Made by a program: the position numbers and the translations under genes. This document shows, piece by piece, positions 25,436 through 33,731 of a DNA stretch of 47,893 nucleotides. Each line of letters starts with the position of its first letter. Within the stretch, counting starts at the first letter, position 1. This DNA is from Clostridia bacterium (GTDB taxonomy: Bacteria; Bacillota; Clostridia; Lachnospirales; Lachnospiraceae): assembly GCA_029101305.1 (NCBI GenBank), contig JAQXQS010000115.1, positions 1 to 47,893 of the forward strand, given 5' to 3'. The notes beneath the pieces are model-generated. The model made no database searches. It had not been told where the DNA came from and saw only the letters and a list, made by a program, of their open reading frames with translations.

Positions 25436-26733
25436 TTTTCAGTCTCCTTAAGTGGCAGAAGAAGATGGGCTGTCGCACCTTCTCCTTCATTTTTGGAATA
25501 CCACAGTCCATATTTTCTGCCGCAGAGCAGCTTGATCCTTTTTTGCACATTCAAAATCCCGATACTGTTTCCTTCCAGGCTTGTTTTCTGTTTCGCATAA
25601 TTGGCAAGCATTTCATTTACCTGCTCCATTTTTCCCGGGGCAAAACCGCTTCCCGTGTCCCGAATTGTGATCTGTACATCTTCTCCTTCTTTCCTTGCAG
25701 AAATGACAACATCTCCTTTGTAGCCTTTGTTCTTCAGCCCATGGAGAAGACTGTTCTCGACCAGAGGCTGGAGAATAAAGTTCGGAACCTGCATTCCTCC
25801 AAGATCCGGATCAATATCATATTCACAATGAATGGAGGGATAGCGGCAGCACATCAGATCCATATAGGCTTCCAAAAGATCCAGTTCATCATCCAGTTCC
25901 ACCATCTGCCGTTTCACCTTAATACTCATCCTAAAAAAATCTGACAGGTGCATAAGAAGCTCTGCCACCTTATTATCCTGGTTCAGCTGTGCCTGGATCC
26001 GGATGGTATCCAGGGTATTATAGAGAAAATGTGGATTTACCTGGCTTTTCAGATATAGCATAGACATCTTCTGTTCGGTCAGCTCCGCCCTGATAATGTC
26101 CGGATTTTCCAGTGTGAGATAAAAAGACATTGTCATCAGGGTGATCCCCATTCCGCTGATCAGCCAGGTATGATGCATCGCCTGCAGTGCACAGATGGTC
26201 AGCTCCACAATAAGAGCCGCACCAATTGCTGACTTCTTTTTCCGGTCGATTTTTTTCCAGTTTCCAAACAGCAGGCCGGTACACAGTGCCAGGTAAAATA
26301 CCACGCTTGCATACAGGACATAAGTATAAATGCCATCCGAATAATTTCCCTGTTCTGTCTGGGTATAATAGATGGGAAGAAACAGTTCTCCAATCTCCGA
26401 CATCACCAGCACAACCAGGGCTGCTTTATCCAGTTTTCTGGGCTTTCCAGTCTCCTCTTCTACCAGGATTGCAATATACCGGTAAAACAGAAAAACCACA
26501 AAAGCCATACTTCCCATGAAAATACGGTGAAAAATATTGTTTAACAAAAGCGGCACCGTATCTAGATGATTTACAGTATAAATCGTGATCCCGTCAAATG
26601 CCATATAGATCAGAACAGTAACCAGCAGGACGGAAAACGTTCTATGAAGCTTTGTAAGCTTTTTCTCAGATGTAAAATAGATAAATGCCACCATAGCAAG
26701 CACCAGAAACAGTGCAATTTCCATACGAATCAT
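25432..26733 (-). CDS. LytS/YesM-type sensor histidine kinase
   Basis: 433 aa. Residues 1-200 form about seven membrane helices that resemble the HD-GYP protein's N-terminus (TVNHLDTVP near 53-61, ENP near 199-201). The His_kinase motif VNPHFLYNTLDTIRIQAQ has phospho-His at about 225. The GHKL ATPase carries QPLVENSLLHGLKNKGY and DTGSGFAPGK. Signal unknown; it would phosphorylate the adjacent regulator. GGGAG precedes the ATG. Confidence 0.92.
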   Translation of the reverse strand: MIRMEIALFLVLAMVAFIYFTSEKKLTKLHRTFSVLLVTVLIYMAFDGITIYTVNHLDTVPLLLNNIFHRIFMGSMAFVVFLFYRYIAILVEEETGKPRKLDKAALVVLVMSEIGELFLPIYYTQTEQGNYSDGIYTYVLYASVVFYLALCTGLLFGNWKKIDRKKKSAIGAALIVELTICALQAMHHTWLISGMGITLMTMSFYLTLENPDIIRAELTEQKMSMLYLKSQVNPHFLYNTLDTIRIQAQLNQDNKVAELLMHLSDFFRMSIKVKRQMVELDDELDLLEAYMDLMCCRYPSIHCEYDIDPDLGGMQVPNFILQPLVENSLLHGLKNKGYKGDVVISARKEGEDVQITIRDTGSGFAPGKMEQVNEMLANYAKQKTSLEGNSIGILNVQKRIKLLCGRKYGLWYSKNEGEGATAHLLLPLKETEK

Positions 26734-26761
26734 AAAAATGCTCCCTTATTTTGTATTTCCA

Positions 26762-28363
26762 TTATAATGCGGCGAACCGCGCACATCCGGTGTTTTTCAG
26801 CCAACGGTAAAGCATAACATCTAGGATAAGATTTACTCCCACAAAGCAGCACATATAAACAGGAAATCCCAGCATCCATCCCGGCAGGAGCAGAAAACCG
26901 GCAAACAGCAAAACCGTGTAGCCCATGCCACCGAATAAAGTAAGCATAACTGGTGCGCTCTGCTTGATGGGCATAAGTTCATTTGTCCATGTCAGCGTCG
27001 GCATTTTCACGCCAAGCATCAAGCCGGACAGTGCAGCCAGCAGCGTGTAAGATACCGCAAAAAGGGCGATTACCAGAAGCCAAATTGGAGGCAGAGGATA
27101 TATAATCGCTGTGCACGCAATACACAGCAGTAACGGCAGGGCTGTCAAAAGCATCTGCATCCGGATTTTTGCCCGTAAAATCTTCCACGTATCCACCGGA
27201 AGCGATTGCATGAGCCACAAGCTTTTTCCTTCCAGAGAGATAGAGGGTGCTGCCATAAAATTCATAGACACAAGGCCACAGAGTATCACGCATAGAAGAA
27301 CGGGCACGCTGCCCGGAGTGTCCACAAACATGGCGTCCAGCATAGCAAAGAGGCTTTTTCCTTTCCACAGCACGGCAACTGCGCAAACCGGCATCAAAAA
27401 GGTGCCAAGACCGCAGTTGAGCATATAGCTGGGGCTGGCAGTGAAATGTGCCAGCTCTCTGCCCAGCAGTGCCGCATCAATACTCCGCTGCCGGCTGGTG
27501 GTTTCCCGGTATTTCCTGCGCTTGGTTTTCCCCGTGGAGGTTGCGAGGCTCAAAAAGCTGCGGGAAAGCAGCATCCACGTCAGGCCGAACAGGACGGTCA
27601 TAACGGCGGCGACGATCAGCATTGCTTTTGGATTTCCCATACCGACGCTGCCGAACAGATATAGCGGGTAGGCACTGCTTTTGATCTGCGCACCGTACAC
27701 TGCTGCATTGGCCAGTAACTCCTGAAGAATACTCTGCGCTTTGAAATACACAAAGTAGTACAGGGCAATAAAGGCTAGCGAGGCCAGTACGGCAATCACG
27801 CTCTTATGTTTGAGCTTCTGGCTGATTTTTGCTACAACCCAGCCAAGGACGCAGGAAAGCGTCAGTACAAAGACAGAAATCAAAAAAGTCAGTACCAGAC
27901 CGCCCAAAAACAAAAATGGAGTAATACCCGCTATCACCCAGTAGACGATGACTGCCGGAAGAATCACAACGATAGAATACATCAGTCCCATCAGGTAGAC
28001 GCTGAACAATCGTGCGGCCACCAGACTTGATACCGGAATCGGCATGGACAGCAGCAAATCATTATCCTTGGGCAAATACAGGCCCGCATAAGTATTGAAC
28101 ACGCTGCCAAAAGCACCCAGCAGCACGGCAATAAGTCCCATCAGCGCAAAATAGAGCCAGCTTAAGTTCGCCGATACCAAAGGTGCGCAGAGTTTTACAG
28201 AAAGAAAGGTAAAAATTCCACCTAGCAGACTGACAATCAACAGCGCAAACAAAGCAAAATACAGCGCTGTAGAAACTTTAGACCGCACTTTATTCTTCTT
28301 GGCATCGTAGAAATAGGGACTAAAAATCTCAAATAATTGCTTTTTCAGCAGAAGTTTCAGCAT
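26762..28363 (-). CDS. ABC exporter permease (large)
   Basis: 533 aa with about twelve hydrophobic segments and no ATPase domain. It is coupled to the ATPase gene upstream (7-bp overlap), with GGAGG before the ATG. Base composition is clearly more GC-rich than that of the kinase genes beside it, suggesting separate ancestry. The substrate is unknown. It is typical of large ABC-2-like permeases paired with a SHGMKQK-type ATPase. Confidence 0.8.
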   Translation of the reverse strand: MLKLLLKKQLFEIFSPYFYDAKKNKVRSKVSTALYFALFALLIVSLLGGIFTFLSVKLCAPLVSANLSWLYFALMGLIAVLLGAFGSVFNTYAGLYLPKDNDLLLSMPIPVSSLVAARLFSVYLMGLMYSIVVILPAVIVYWVIAGITPFLFLGGLVLTFLISVFVLTLSCVLGWVVAKISQKLKHKSVIAVLASLAFIALYYFVYFKAQSILQELLANAAVYGAQIKSSAYPLYLFGSVGMGNPKAMLIVAAVMTVLFGLTWMLLSRSFLSLATSTGKTKRRKYRETTSRQRSIDAALLGRELAHFTASPSYMLNCGLGTFLMPVCAVAVLWKGKSLFAMLDAMFVDTPGSVPVLLCVILCGLVSMNFMAAPSISLEGKSLWLMQSLPVDTWKILRAKIRMQMLLTALPLLLCIACTAIIYPLPPIWLLVIALFAVSYTLLAALSGLMLGVKMPTLTWTNELMPIKQSAPVMLTLFGGMGYTVLLFAGFLLLPGWMLGFPVYMCCFVGVNLILDVMLYRWLKNTGCARFAAL

Positions 28364-29070
28364 GATTCTCCCTCCAGTTCCAAGAATACATCTTCCAGAG
28401 AATCGTCTCCCTTAACCTCCTCCATGGTGCCGGAACGGATCAGCTTTCCTCCTTTGATAATGGCCACTTTATCACAGAGCTTTTCTGCCACCTCCAGGAC
28501 ATGGGTAGAGAAGAAAATTGCGCCGCCCTCGTCGCAAACTTCCCGCATCATCCCTTTGAGCAAATGGGAAGCCTTGGGGTCAAGGCCCACAAAAGGCTCA
28601 TCCATCAGAATCAGCTTTGGCTGATGCAGCCACGCGGAAATAATCGCCAGCTTCTGCTTCATGCCGTGGGAATAGGCGGCGATGGGCTGCGCCAGATCGT
28701 CCGTCAGCTCAAAGAGATCGGCATATTTGCGGATGCGTGCCTTCCGGTCGGCGGCACTGACACCAAAAATATCTGCGATAAAGTTCAGGTATTGGATACC
28801 TGTCATGTAATCGTACAGGTCGGGGTTATCCGGAATGTAGGCAAAGCTGCGCTTACACTCCAGGGGCTGTGTCCGGATGGATTTCCCATCAATAAAGATT
28901 TCCCCTGCATCAAACTGCTGGATACCGGCAATGGATTTCAGGGTTGTGGTTTTACCAGCTCCGTTGTGACCAATAAAACCATAAATCTCACCGGGAGCGA
29001 TATGCAGATTCAGGTCATCCACTGCTTTCTTTTCTCCATAAATTTTTGTTAAATGTTCAATTCTCAGCAT
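28357..29070 (-). CDS. ABC transporter ATPase
   Basis: 237 aa. Walker A GHNGAGKTT (about 33-41), signature YSHGMKQK in place of LSGGQ, Walker B LILMDEPFVGLD and switch His in FFSTHVLE. The SHGMKQK signature is usual for ABC-2 exporters of the Ecs/YhaQ kind. It provides energy for the permease that follows. An AT-rich upstream region with TATAAT at about 29104-29109 may be the promoter. Confidence 0.9.
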   Translation of the reverse strand: MLRIEHLTKIYGEKKAVDDLNLHIAPGEIYGFIGHNGAGKTTTLKSIAGIQQFDAGEIFIDGKSIRTQPLECKRSFAYIPDNPDLYDYMTGIQYLNFIADIFGVSAADRKARIRKYADLFELTDDLAQPIAAYSHGMKQKLAIISAWLHQPKLILMDEPFVGLDPKASHLLKGMMREVCDEGGAIFFSTHVLEVAEKLCDKVAIIKGGKLIRSGTMEEVKGDDSLEDVFLELEGESC

Positions 29071-29155
29071 AATTTTTCTCAGTCCTTCCCAAAAACTTTC
29101 CCTTATTATAATTTCGTTTTTAATAACGATTTCTGTAATAAACAGGCTTAAAATT

Positions 29156-30049
29156 TTATTTCCTTCTTTTTAGCCCTGTCAGAACGAAATAAATAATTCC
29201 CAACAGACAGATGCTTCCAATCATAATGCATACCATTTCTGTAGTCCCCATAACATTTCCTCGAAATACCGGATTACAGTCCAGGGAATCCGCAATCCCT
29301 GTTACGACTTCATCAGGGAATCCACTGCTTTTCATTTCTTCAAATACACCTCTTAGCATATGATTTTTCAAAAGGGCTGTACCATAAGTCCCTGGAAGGT
29401 AAGAGAGAAATTTCTGTAATCCTTTTCCAAAGTTGGATATGGGCATATAAGCTCCACAGATAAATCCATAACCAGCACTGACGATCGTTCCCACTGCGGA
29501 TAACTGTCCCTGTGTTTTTAATGGATAGCAGAGGATCCCAGAAAGGACCGCACCAAATAAAACCAGCAAAACCACGTCCAGAATCAGTTTTAAGATATCT
29601 GTTTCAGACAAATACCAGCCCATTTTTTCAATGTAAAGAAGGCACATTCCAAGTGCCACTGCATTTACCATCAGAGAATTGCAGACTGTTGAGAGCAGGT
29701 AACTTATGTAAAGAACGGGCTTGGAGACAGGTGAGACATCAAAATCCCTCCTTGCTCCATTTGCCCGGTCCTGGATCATGGTCAGGTTCACACAGAAGGT
29801 TACGGTTACACAGGTAACAGCCAGAAGTGCTGCTCCCAGCTGTGCTGCCACAGTTCCATTAATGAGTTTTTCGGAAATCTGCATAAATTCCGGCAGGGAT
29901 GAGGTAAAAGAGTCCCTGTAAACATTTGCCAGGAAGGTGGCATACAGTACAATCAGGATCACTGGCGTGATCAGTGAGGAAAACAGCATTCCTTTGTCCC
30001 GGAAGAACAGCTTCCGATTTCGGTTCATTAAAGCAAAAACAGTTTTCAT
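29156..30049 (-). CDS. ABC-2 type permease (DrrB-like)
   Basis: 297 aa with six membrane helices and the ABC2_membrane layout: a short N-terminal cytoplasmic stretch (NRNRKLFFRDKGMLF), then helices near 25-45 and from about 95 onward. The large extracytoplasmic loop between helices 5 and 6 (about 215-265) is unusual but seen in family members. GAGGTGAC lies before the ATG, which overlaps the ATPase stop by 4 bp. Confidence 0.85.
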   Translation of the reverse strand: MKTVFALMNRNRKLFFRDKGMLFSSLITPVILIVLYATFLANVYRDSFTSSLPEFMQISEKLINGTVAAQLGAALLAVTCVTVTFCVNLTMIQDRANGARRDFDVSPVSKPVLYISYLLSTVCNSLMVNAVALGMCLLYIEKMGWYLSETDILKLILDVVLLVLFGAVLSGILCYPLKTQGQLSAVGTIVSAGYGFICGAYMPISNFGKGLQKFLSYLPGTYGTALLKNHMLRGVFEEMKSSGFPDEVVTGIADSLDCNPVFRGNVMGTTEMVCIMIGSICLLGIIYFVLTGLKRRK

Positions 30050-30960
30050 TTCTCGTCACCTCCAAGCACTTTTCCTGTTGCCGCAAGAAATACGTCATCC
30101 ATGCCGCCTTTTACCACCTCATAATCCCGGAAAAGCCCCCGGTTTGCCGCGATCAGCTCCGTTGCTTCCAGCGTGGAAGAGACCGTCAGCTGGTAGCCGT
30201 CACGGATTGGCTTATAAGGTTTTCCAAGAGATCTTACTTCTTCTTCGGTAACTCCATAAAGGGAAATGGTATCTTCCACATACTTCTCTTTTAATTCATG
30301 AGGGGTTCCTTCCGCAATGATGCTGCCTTTATCCAGAATGACCACATAACTGGCGGCGACAGCTTCTTCCATATAGTGGGTGGTTAAAAATACTGTCATA
30401 TGTTCTTCTTCCCGTAGTTTTTCAATCACATGCCAGAGCGTTTTCCGTGTTTGTGGATCAAGGCCTGTGGTTGGTTCATCCAGAATCAAAATCTCCGGTC
30501 TATGGAGCAAAGCCCTGGCAATGTCGATCCGCCGTCTTTGCCCGCCGGATAATTTTCCAACCGGACGGTTGAGATAATCCTCAAATTTCAAAAGGCCGAT
30601 CAGCTCTTTCAGACGTTTATCAAATGCCTTTCCGGTTATTCCATATAAGGCTGCCCTGCTTTTTAAGTTTTCTTTTACGGTAAGAGGCTTATCCAGTACA
30701 CTATCCTGGAACACAATTCCAAGGAGACAGCCGATTCCCTTTCCAAGAGAATCATTTTCCATTCCGTTGATTTTCACAGTTCCGCTGTCCTTTTGCAGCT
30801 GACCGCAGAGAATGGAAATGGTAGTGCTCTTTCCAGCTCCGTTTACCCCTAAAAATGCAAACAGCTCGCCTTTTTTTACTTGAAAACTTAAATCCCGGAC
30901 TGCTTTTACCGTTCCAAAGCTTTTGCTCAGTTTTTTTACTTCAATTACATTCTGACTCAT
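30046..30960 (-). CDS. ABC transporter ATPase (DrrA-like)
   Basis: 304 aa. Walker A GVNGAGKSTT, signature KLSGGQRRRIDIA, Walker B ILILDEPTTGLD and His switch TTHYMEEA, followed by a C-terminal DUF4162-like extension (about 225-304). Matches DrrA-type drug or peptide exporters. ATG 30960 was preferred because GGAG lies seven bases upstream; the longer reading begins with TTG in that site. It is the first ATPase of the 31.3-29.2 kb operon. Confidence 0.9.
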   Translation of the reverse strand: MSQNVIEVKKLSKSFGTVKAVRDLSFQVKKGELFAFLGVNGAGKSTTISILCGQLQKDSGTVKINGMENDSLGKGIGCLLGIVFQDSVLDKPLTVKENLKSRAALYGITGKAFDKRLKELIGLLKFEDYLNRPVGKLSGGQRRRIDIARALLHRPEILILDEPTTGLDPQTRKTLWHVIEKLREEEHMTVFLTTHYMEEAVAASYVVILDKGSIIAEGTPHELKEKYVEDTISLYGVTEEEVRSLGKPYKPIRDGYQLTVSSTLEATELIAANRGLFRDYEVVKGGMDDVFLAATGKVLGGDEK

Positions 30961-30980
30961 AACACGCTCCAATTGCTCCT

Positions 30981-31277
30981 CTATTTTTTCTTATTCTTAC
31001 CGAAAAAACTGTCAAAATTGTCAATGACAGTTACAATTGCCATCCCCACTAATGGTCCCATAGCGATCAGAATCCCTGTATGATCTCCCTTTTCCGGAAC
31101 AAGTATGGCAATGACAGCTCCTGCCACAAAACCAATCCCAGCCCCGATTCCAATATGTTTTTCTTCCAGTGCCTGCTTCTTTGGGGAACATGCCCGGTCA
31201 TTTCCAATACAGATCACGGCAACTGCAATGCCGCATATGATCCAGGGAAGTGCTGCAAGGATAAAATCCAGAATCAT
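30981..31277 (-). CDS. Small membrane protein upstream of ABC exporter
   Basis: 98 aa with three hydrophobic segments (about 3-22, 47-62 and 70-86), separated by a cytoplasmic CSPKKQ stretch, and ending in a Lys cluster. ATG 31277 follows AAAGGAG; the longer frame is a Lys-rich leader without family features. It is the first gene of the operon with the DrrA/DrrB-like pair and may be an accessory subunit. The family was not recognised. Confidence 0.7.
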   Translation of the reverse strand: MILDFILAALPWIICGIAVAVICIGNDRACSPKKQALEEKHIGIGAGIGFVAGAVIAILVPEKGDHTGILIAMGPLVGMAIVTVIDNFDSFFGKNKKK

Positions 31278-31354
31278 AATACTCTTCTCCTTTCCATTTC
31301 GGGATTCTTTTTTGGCGTTTCTTTTTTTCTTTATGAGAAGAGTATACTGCAATG

Positions 31355-31382
31355 TATAATACAGATATAGTTGTATATTATA
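31355..31382. promoter_or_regulatory. Dyad operator candidate
   Basis: TATAATACA and TGTATATTATA form a near-perfect dyad around ATAG, 78-105 bp upstream of the exporter operon. The arrangement resembles operators of GntR/YtrA-type repressors, but no such regulator is in the window. It overlaps a TATAAT box. Confidence 0.4.
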
Positions 31383-31402
31383 GGAGAATGTGTCTATTTT
31401 AT
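31381..31402. repeat. Looser copy of the intergenic motif, copy 4
   Basis: TAGGAGAATGTGTCTATTTTAT resembles the core at 1198, 5811 and 20469, again upstream of a minus-strand operon. Confidence 0.35.
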
Positions 31403-31440
31403 GGTACTTTACATAAGCCGATTCTAAAAAGTCTTATTCC

Positions 31441-31524
31441 ATTATCTGGGAAAGTTCTATCTCAGATCACTCTCCTTTAAACATTCTTAATTATCATTAT
31501 ATTCTCATATATGATAATGTCAAG
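31441..31524. repeat. Scar: GNAT end joined to ArsR-gene promoter
   Basis: 31441-31460 equals 7728-7747 (last codons of the GNAT at 7700). 31468-31524 matches 19667-19723 (ribosome binding site and promoter of the ArsR-like gene) with a few changes. Neither gene is present here. Confidence 0.7.
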
Positions 31525-31571
31525 AACTGTTCAGGCCAATACAAATTATATTTCCTTTTTAGAAAAAAATA

Positions 31572-31614
31572 CAGGGCATTACCTGCTTCTTCGCGAGAAG
31601 CAGGTAATGCCCTG
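31572..31614 (-). terminator. Strong terminator of the secreted-protein gene
   Basis: Perfect 19-bp stem (CAGGGCATTACCTGCTTCT and its complement) with loop TCGCG, extended by one more A-T pair, and T7 following on the minus strand. Confidence 0.9.
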
Positions 31615-31624
31615 TTCTGATACA

Positions 31625-32449
31625 TCATTCTGTCACTTGCAGTTTATCAAAATAGATTCTGACTCCACTGTCTGTAGTGCCATCTTGTATATCGGAGTCG
31701 TCCGTATTTTCAGCCTCTGCGCTTTCGCTTGCATCTGAATTGCTGATGTAACACATTTTACCGTCATCCAGAAGCTGGAAATCCATAATGCTCATATCTA
31801 CAAGTAATCCCATAGGAGGCTCTTCTTCATCTGCAGAAGGTTTTAAAGTCAGTGTATCTCCATTGAGTTCCGCTGCCAGGGAAAGTGTTGTTTCCTGTCC
31901 GCTTTCCACGATTACTGCATCTGCCTTACCGTCAGAAATGGAAACATGAAATTCCATTTCTGCCAATACCATCGGAAGCTGCATGCCAAAAGCATCCATA
32001 AGAGTTCCGTCCCACTCTCCTTCGAAATCCTTCATCTCAGGTTCCGCTACAGGTTTTCCTGGCTCATACGGAGTATATTCTTCTTTTTCCTGTCCGAAGA
32101 TCATTCGCATATCGCCAGTGTCCAAACTGATTGTTCCATCTGAAAATTCTGCTTCAACACTTTCCCCATCCTGGGTGATGAAAAGCTTGTCATTTTCAAT
32201 TTTCCAGTCTCCTGAGTTAGTGTTATCCTCCCCGAAGTCCATGACTGCATTTCCACCGTCTTTCAGATCAAGAATGCCATTCATTTCCATAGCTTCCGGA
32301 TGGAAAGAGGCTTCGCCCATGGAAATCCCATTGAGATACCAGGTACCTACCACATCCTTCTCTTCCAGAGCATATACATTCACAGCCATTGCCCCTGCAA
32401 GTAGAATTCCACAGGTTCCTAACATCCATTTACTCATTTTTTTACTCAT
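31625..32449 (-). CDS. Secreted protein with two lipocalin-like halves
   Basis: 274 aa. Sec signal peptide at 1-27 (KK, then a hydrophobic run, then VYA) without a lipobox. Two beta-rich repeats follow: about 32-115 (VVGTWYLNGISM) and about 140-255 (FEGEWDGTLMDAFG). Each has a GxW start and a size like lipocalin-type domains. The linker is Pro/Glu-rich and the tail strongly acidic. The ligand is unknown. AAAGGAG lies upstream. Confidence 0.65.
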   Translation of the reverse strand: MSKKMSKWMLGTCGILLAGAMAVNVYALEEKDVVGTWYLNGISMGEASFHPEAMEMNGILDLKDGGNAVMDFGEDNTNSGDWKIENDKLFITQDGESVEAEFSDGTISLDTGDMRMIFGQEKEEYTPYEPGKPVAEPEMKDFEGEWDGTLMDAFGMQLPMVLAEMEFHVSISDGKADAVIVESGQETTLSLAAELNGDTLTLKPSADEEEPPMGLLVDMSIMDFQLLDDGKMCYISNSDASESAEAENTDDSDIQDGTTDSGVRIYFDKLQVTE

Positions 32450-32515
32450 AGCTTCATTTCTCCTTTCTCTACTTTGAACTTTTTTGTAAATTCCAGAGCG
32501 TGTTTAAAAAAGTCT

Positions 32516-33583
32516 TTAAGGCCTTTTTGAGCCACAGCTCTCACAAAAATTTCCTAAATTTACCGCACCGCAAAAGGGACAATTCCAACTTTGCGTGACT
32601 GCACTATTCTGTACGGAAGTACTGGCCGGCATAGTGGCATTACCTGCAACACCTTCTGCCATTGCAGCTGCAAACGCCAGATTTTTAAGGTTTTCCAGAA
32701 CTTTTTCGTCCGAGAATGGTGCGCCGCAGTGCTGGCATGTAGTGGTGCCGTTGTTGGGCCAGTTACAGTTCGAGCATACCCATGTAGTAAGTTTCAGTGC
32801 ATCCGTAACCGCTTTTTGAGCAGCCGGCGAGGAAGAAAGTCCGGGAATAAGAGATGTAATTGAAAATGCCCCCTGCGTGGGCGCACTTGCCTGCTGTCCG
32901 TTCACCGCACCGGTACGGATATGATCAAGCAGATTGCAAATCTCATTACATGCTTCCCTAAAGCCCCGGTAGCAGGGATCATAAAGAGGCTGTTCATGGC
33001 GATCCTGAAAGAAGCTGTCGCCAGTCCATCTGATTGCTGTAGGCTGGAAAGGAATATGTACACGGCAGTCATTCAGCTTGAATTTCATTTCATTGAAATA
33101 CGGATTGTTTACTGAAATAATAATGTTAAAATCGTAGTCATACTCATATCGCGGTGGGTTATAGCTCCGGCGAACAATTTTTCCTTCGCTGTCCTTTGTT
33201 TCCACCTTTAGTTCGGTACGGCTTTCATCGATGTCCATGCGGCAGCCAGTGATGGTCGAGAAGTCTAACACATCGGAATTGTCATCTGCTGGATTTATCG
33301 CCCTTGTAACAGTAAACCATTGGTGGTTTTCGTCAAGAAGCAACTTTGTTCGCTCTCCGAAGGAGCGGGTAGTCCGGAATTTGGCAGCCCGTTCGCGATT
33401 CGCCTCGCGCCAGTCAAGCTGCTTCTTGATTTCCGACACCGTACTGGTACGTCGCTCATTGAACCAAGGCGAGAGCTTTTGGGCGCAGCTCTTGCAGAGA
33501 TTCCCATCTTCCAGTTTGCGATTTCCCAATAAACCGATCTTTTCACCACAAATATCACAATATTTCTTATCAAAAAATCCCAT
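32516..33583 (-). CDS. Zinc-ribbon protein with DUF4428-like N-terminus
   Basis: 355 aa. The N-terminal CDICGEK and CKSC pairs (residues 9-34) match a DUF4428 zinc finger. A middle domain of about 190 residues (70-225) has mixed beta strands. Two C-terminal zinc ribbons (CSNCNWPNNGTTTCQHCG at about 270; CPFCGAVNLGNFCESCG near the end) close it. Role unknown. AGGAGG precedes the ATG. Confidence 0.75.
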   Translation of the reverse strand: MGFFDKKYCDICGEKIGLLGNRKLEDGNLCKSCAQKLSPWFNERRTSTVSEIKKQLDWREANRERAAKFRTTRSFGERTKLLLDENHQWFTVTRAINPADDNSDVLDFSTITGCRMDIDESRTELKVETKDSEGKIVRRSYNPPRYEYDYDFNIIISVNNPYFNEMKFKLNDCRVHIPFQPTAIRWTGDSFFQDRHEQPLYDPCYRGFREACNEICNLLDHIRTGAVNGQQASAPTQGAFSITSLIPGLSSSPAAQKAVTDALKLTTWVCSNCNWPNNGTTTCQHCGAPFSDEKVLENLKNLAFAAAMAEGVAGNATMPASTSVQNSAVTQSWNCPFCGAVNLGNFCESCGSKRP

Positions 33584-33731
33584 AGAAGCATTCCTCCTTT
33601 TCTAGTTGCTTTACATCATTGCTATCAAAAATATCATTGCACTTCACCAAGCATGACAAATCCAACTGTCAAAATCCATTGTTTTCAGTTCTGAATACAC
33701 TTATTGTATTGCCGTCAATGTGGGTAGAACC

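Noticed and set aside
31572-31614. Long perfect inverted repeat as a transposon end or small RNA
   Set aside because: Single copy, with a tight loop and a T-run after it on the minus strand, directly after a stop codon; an intrinsic terminator explains it.
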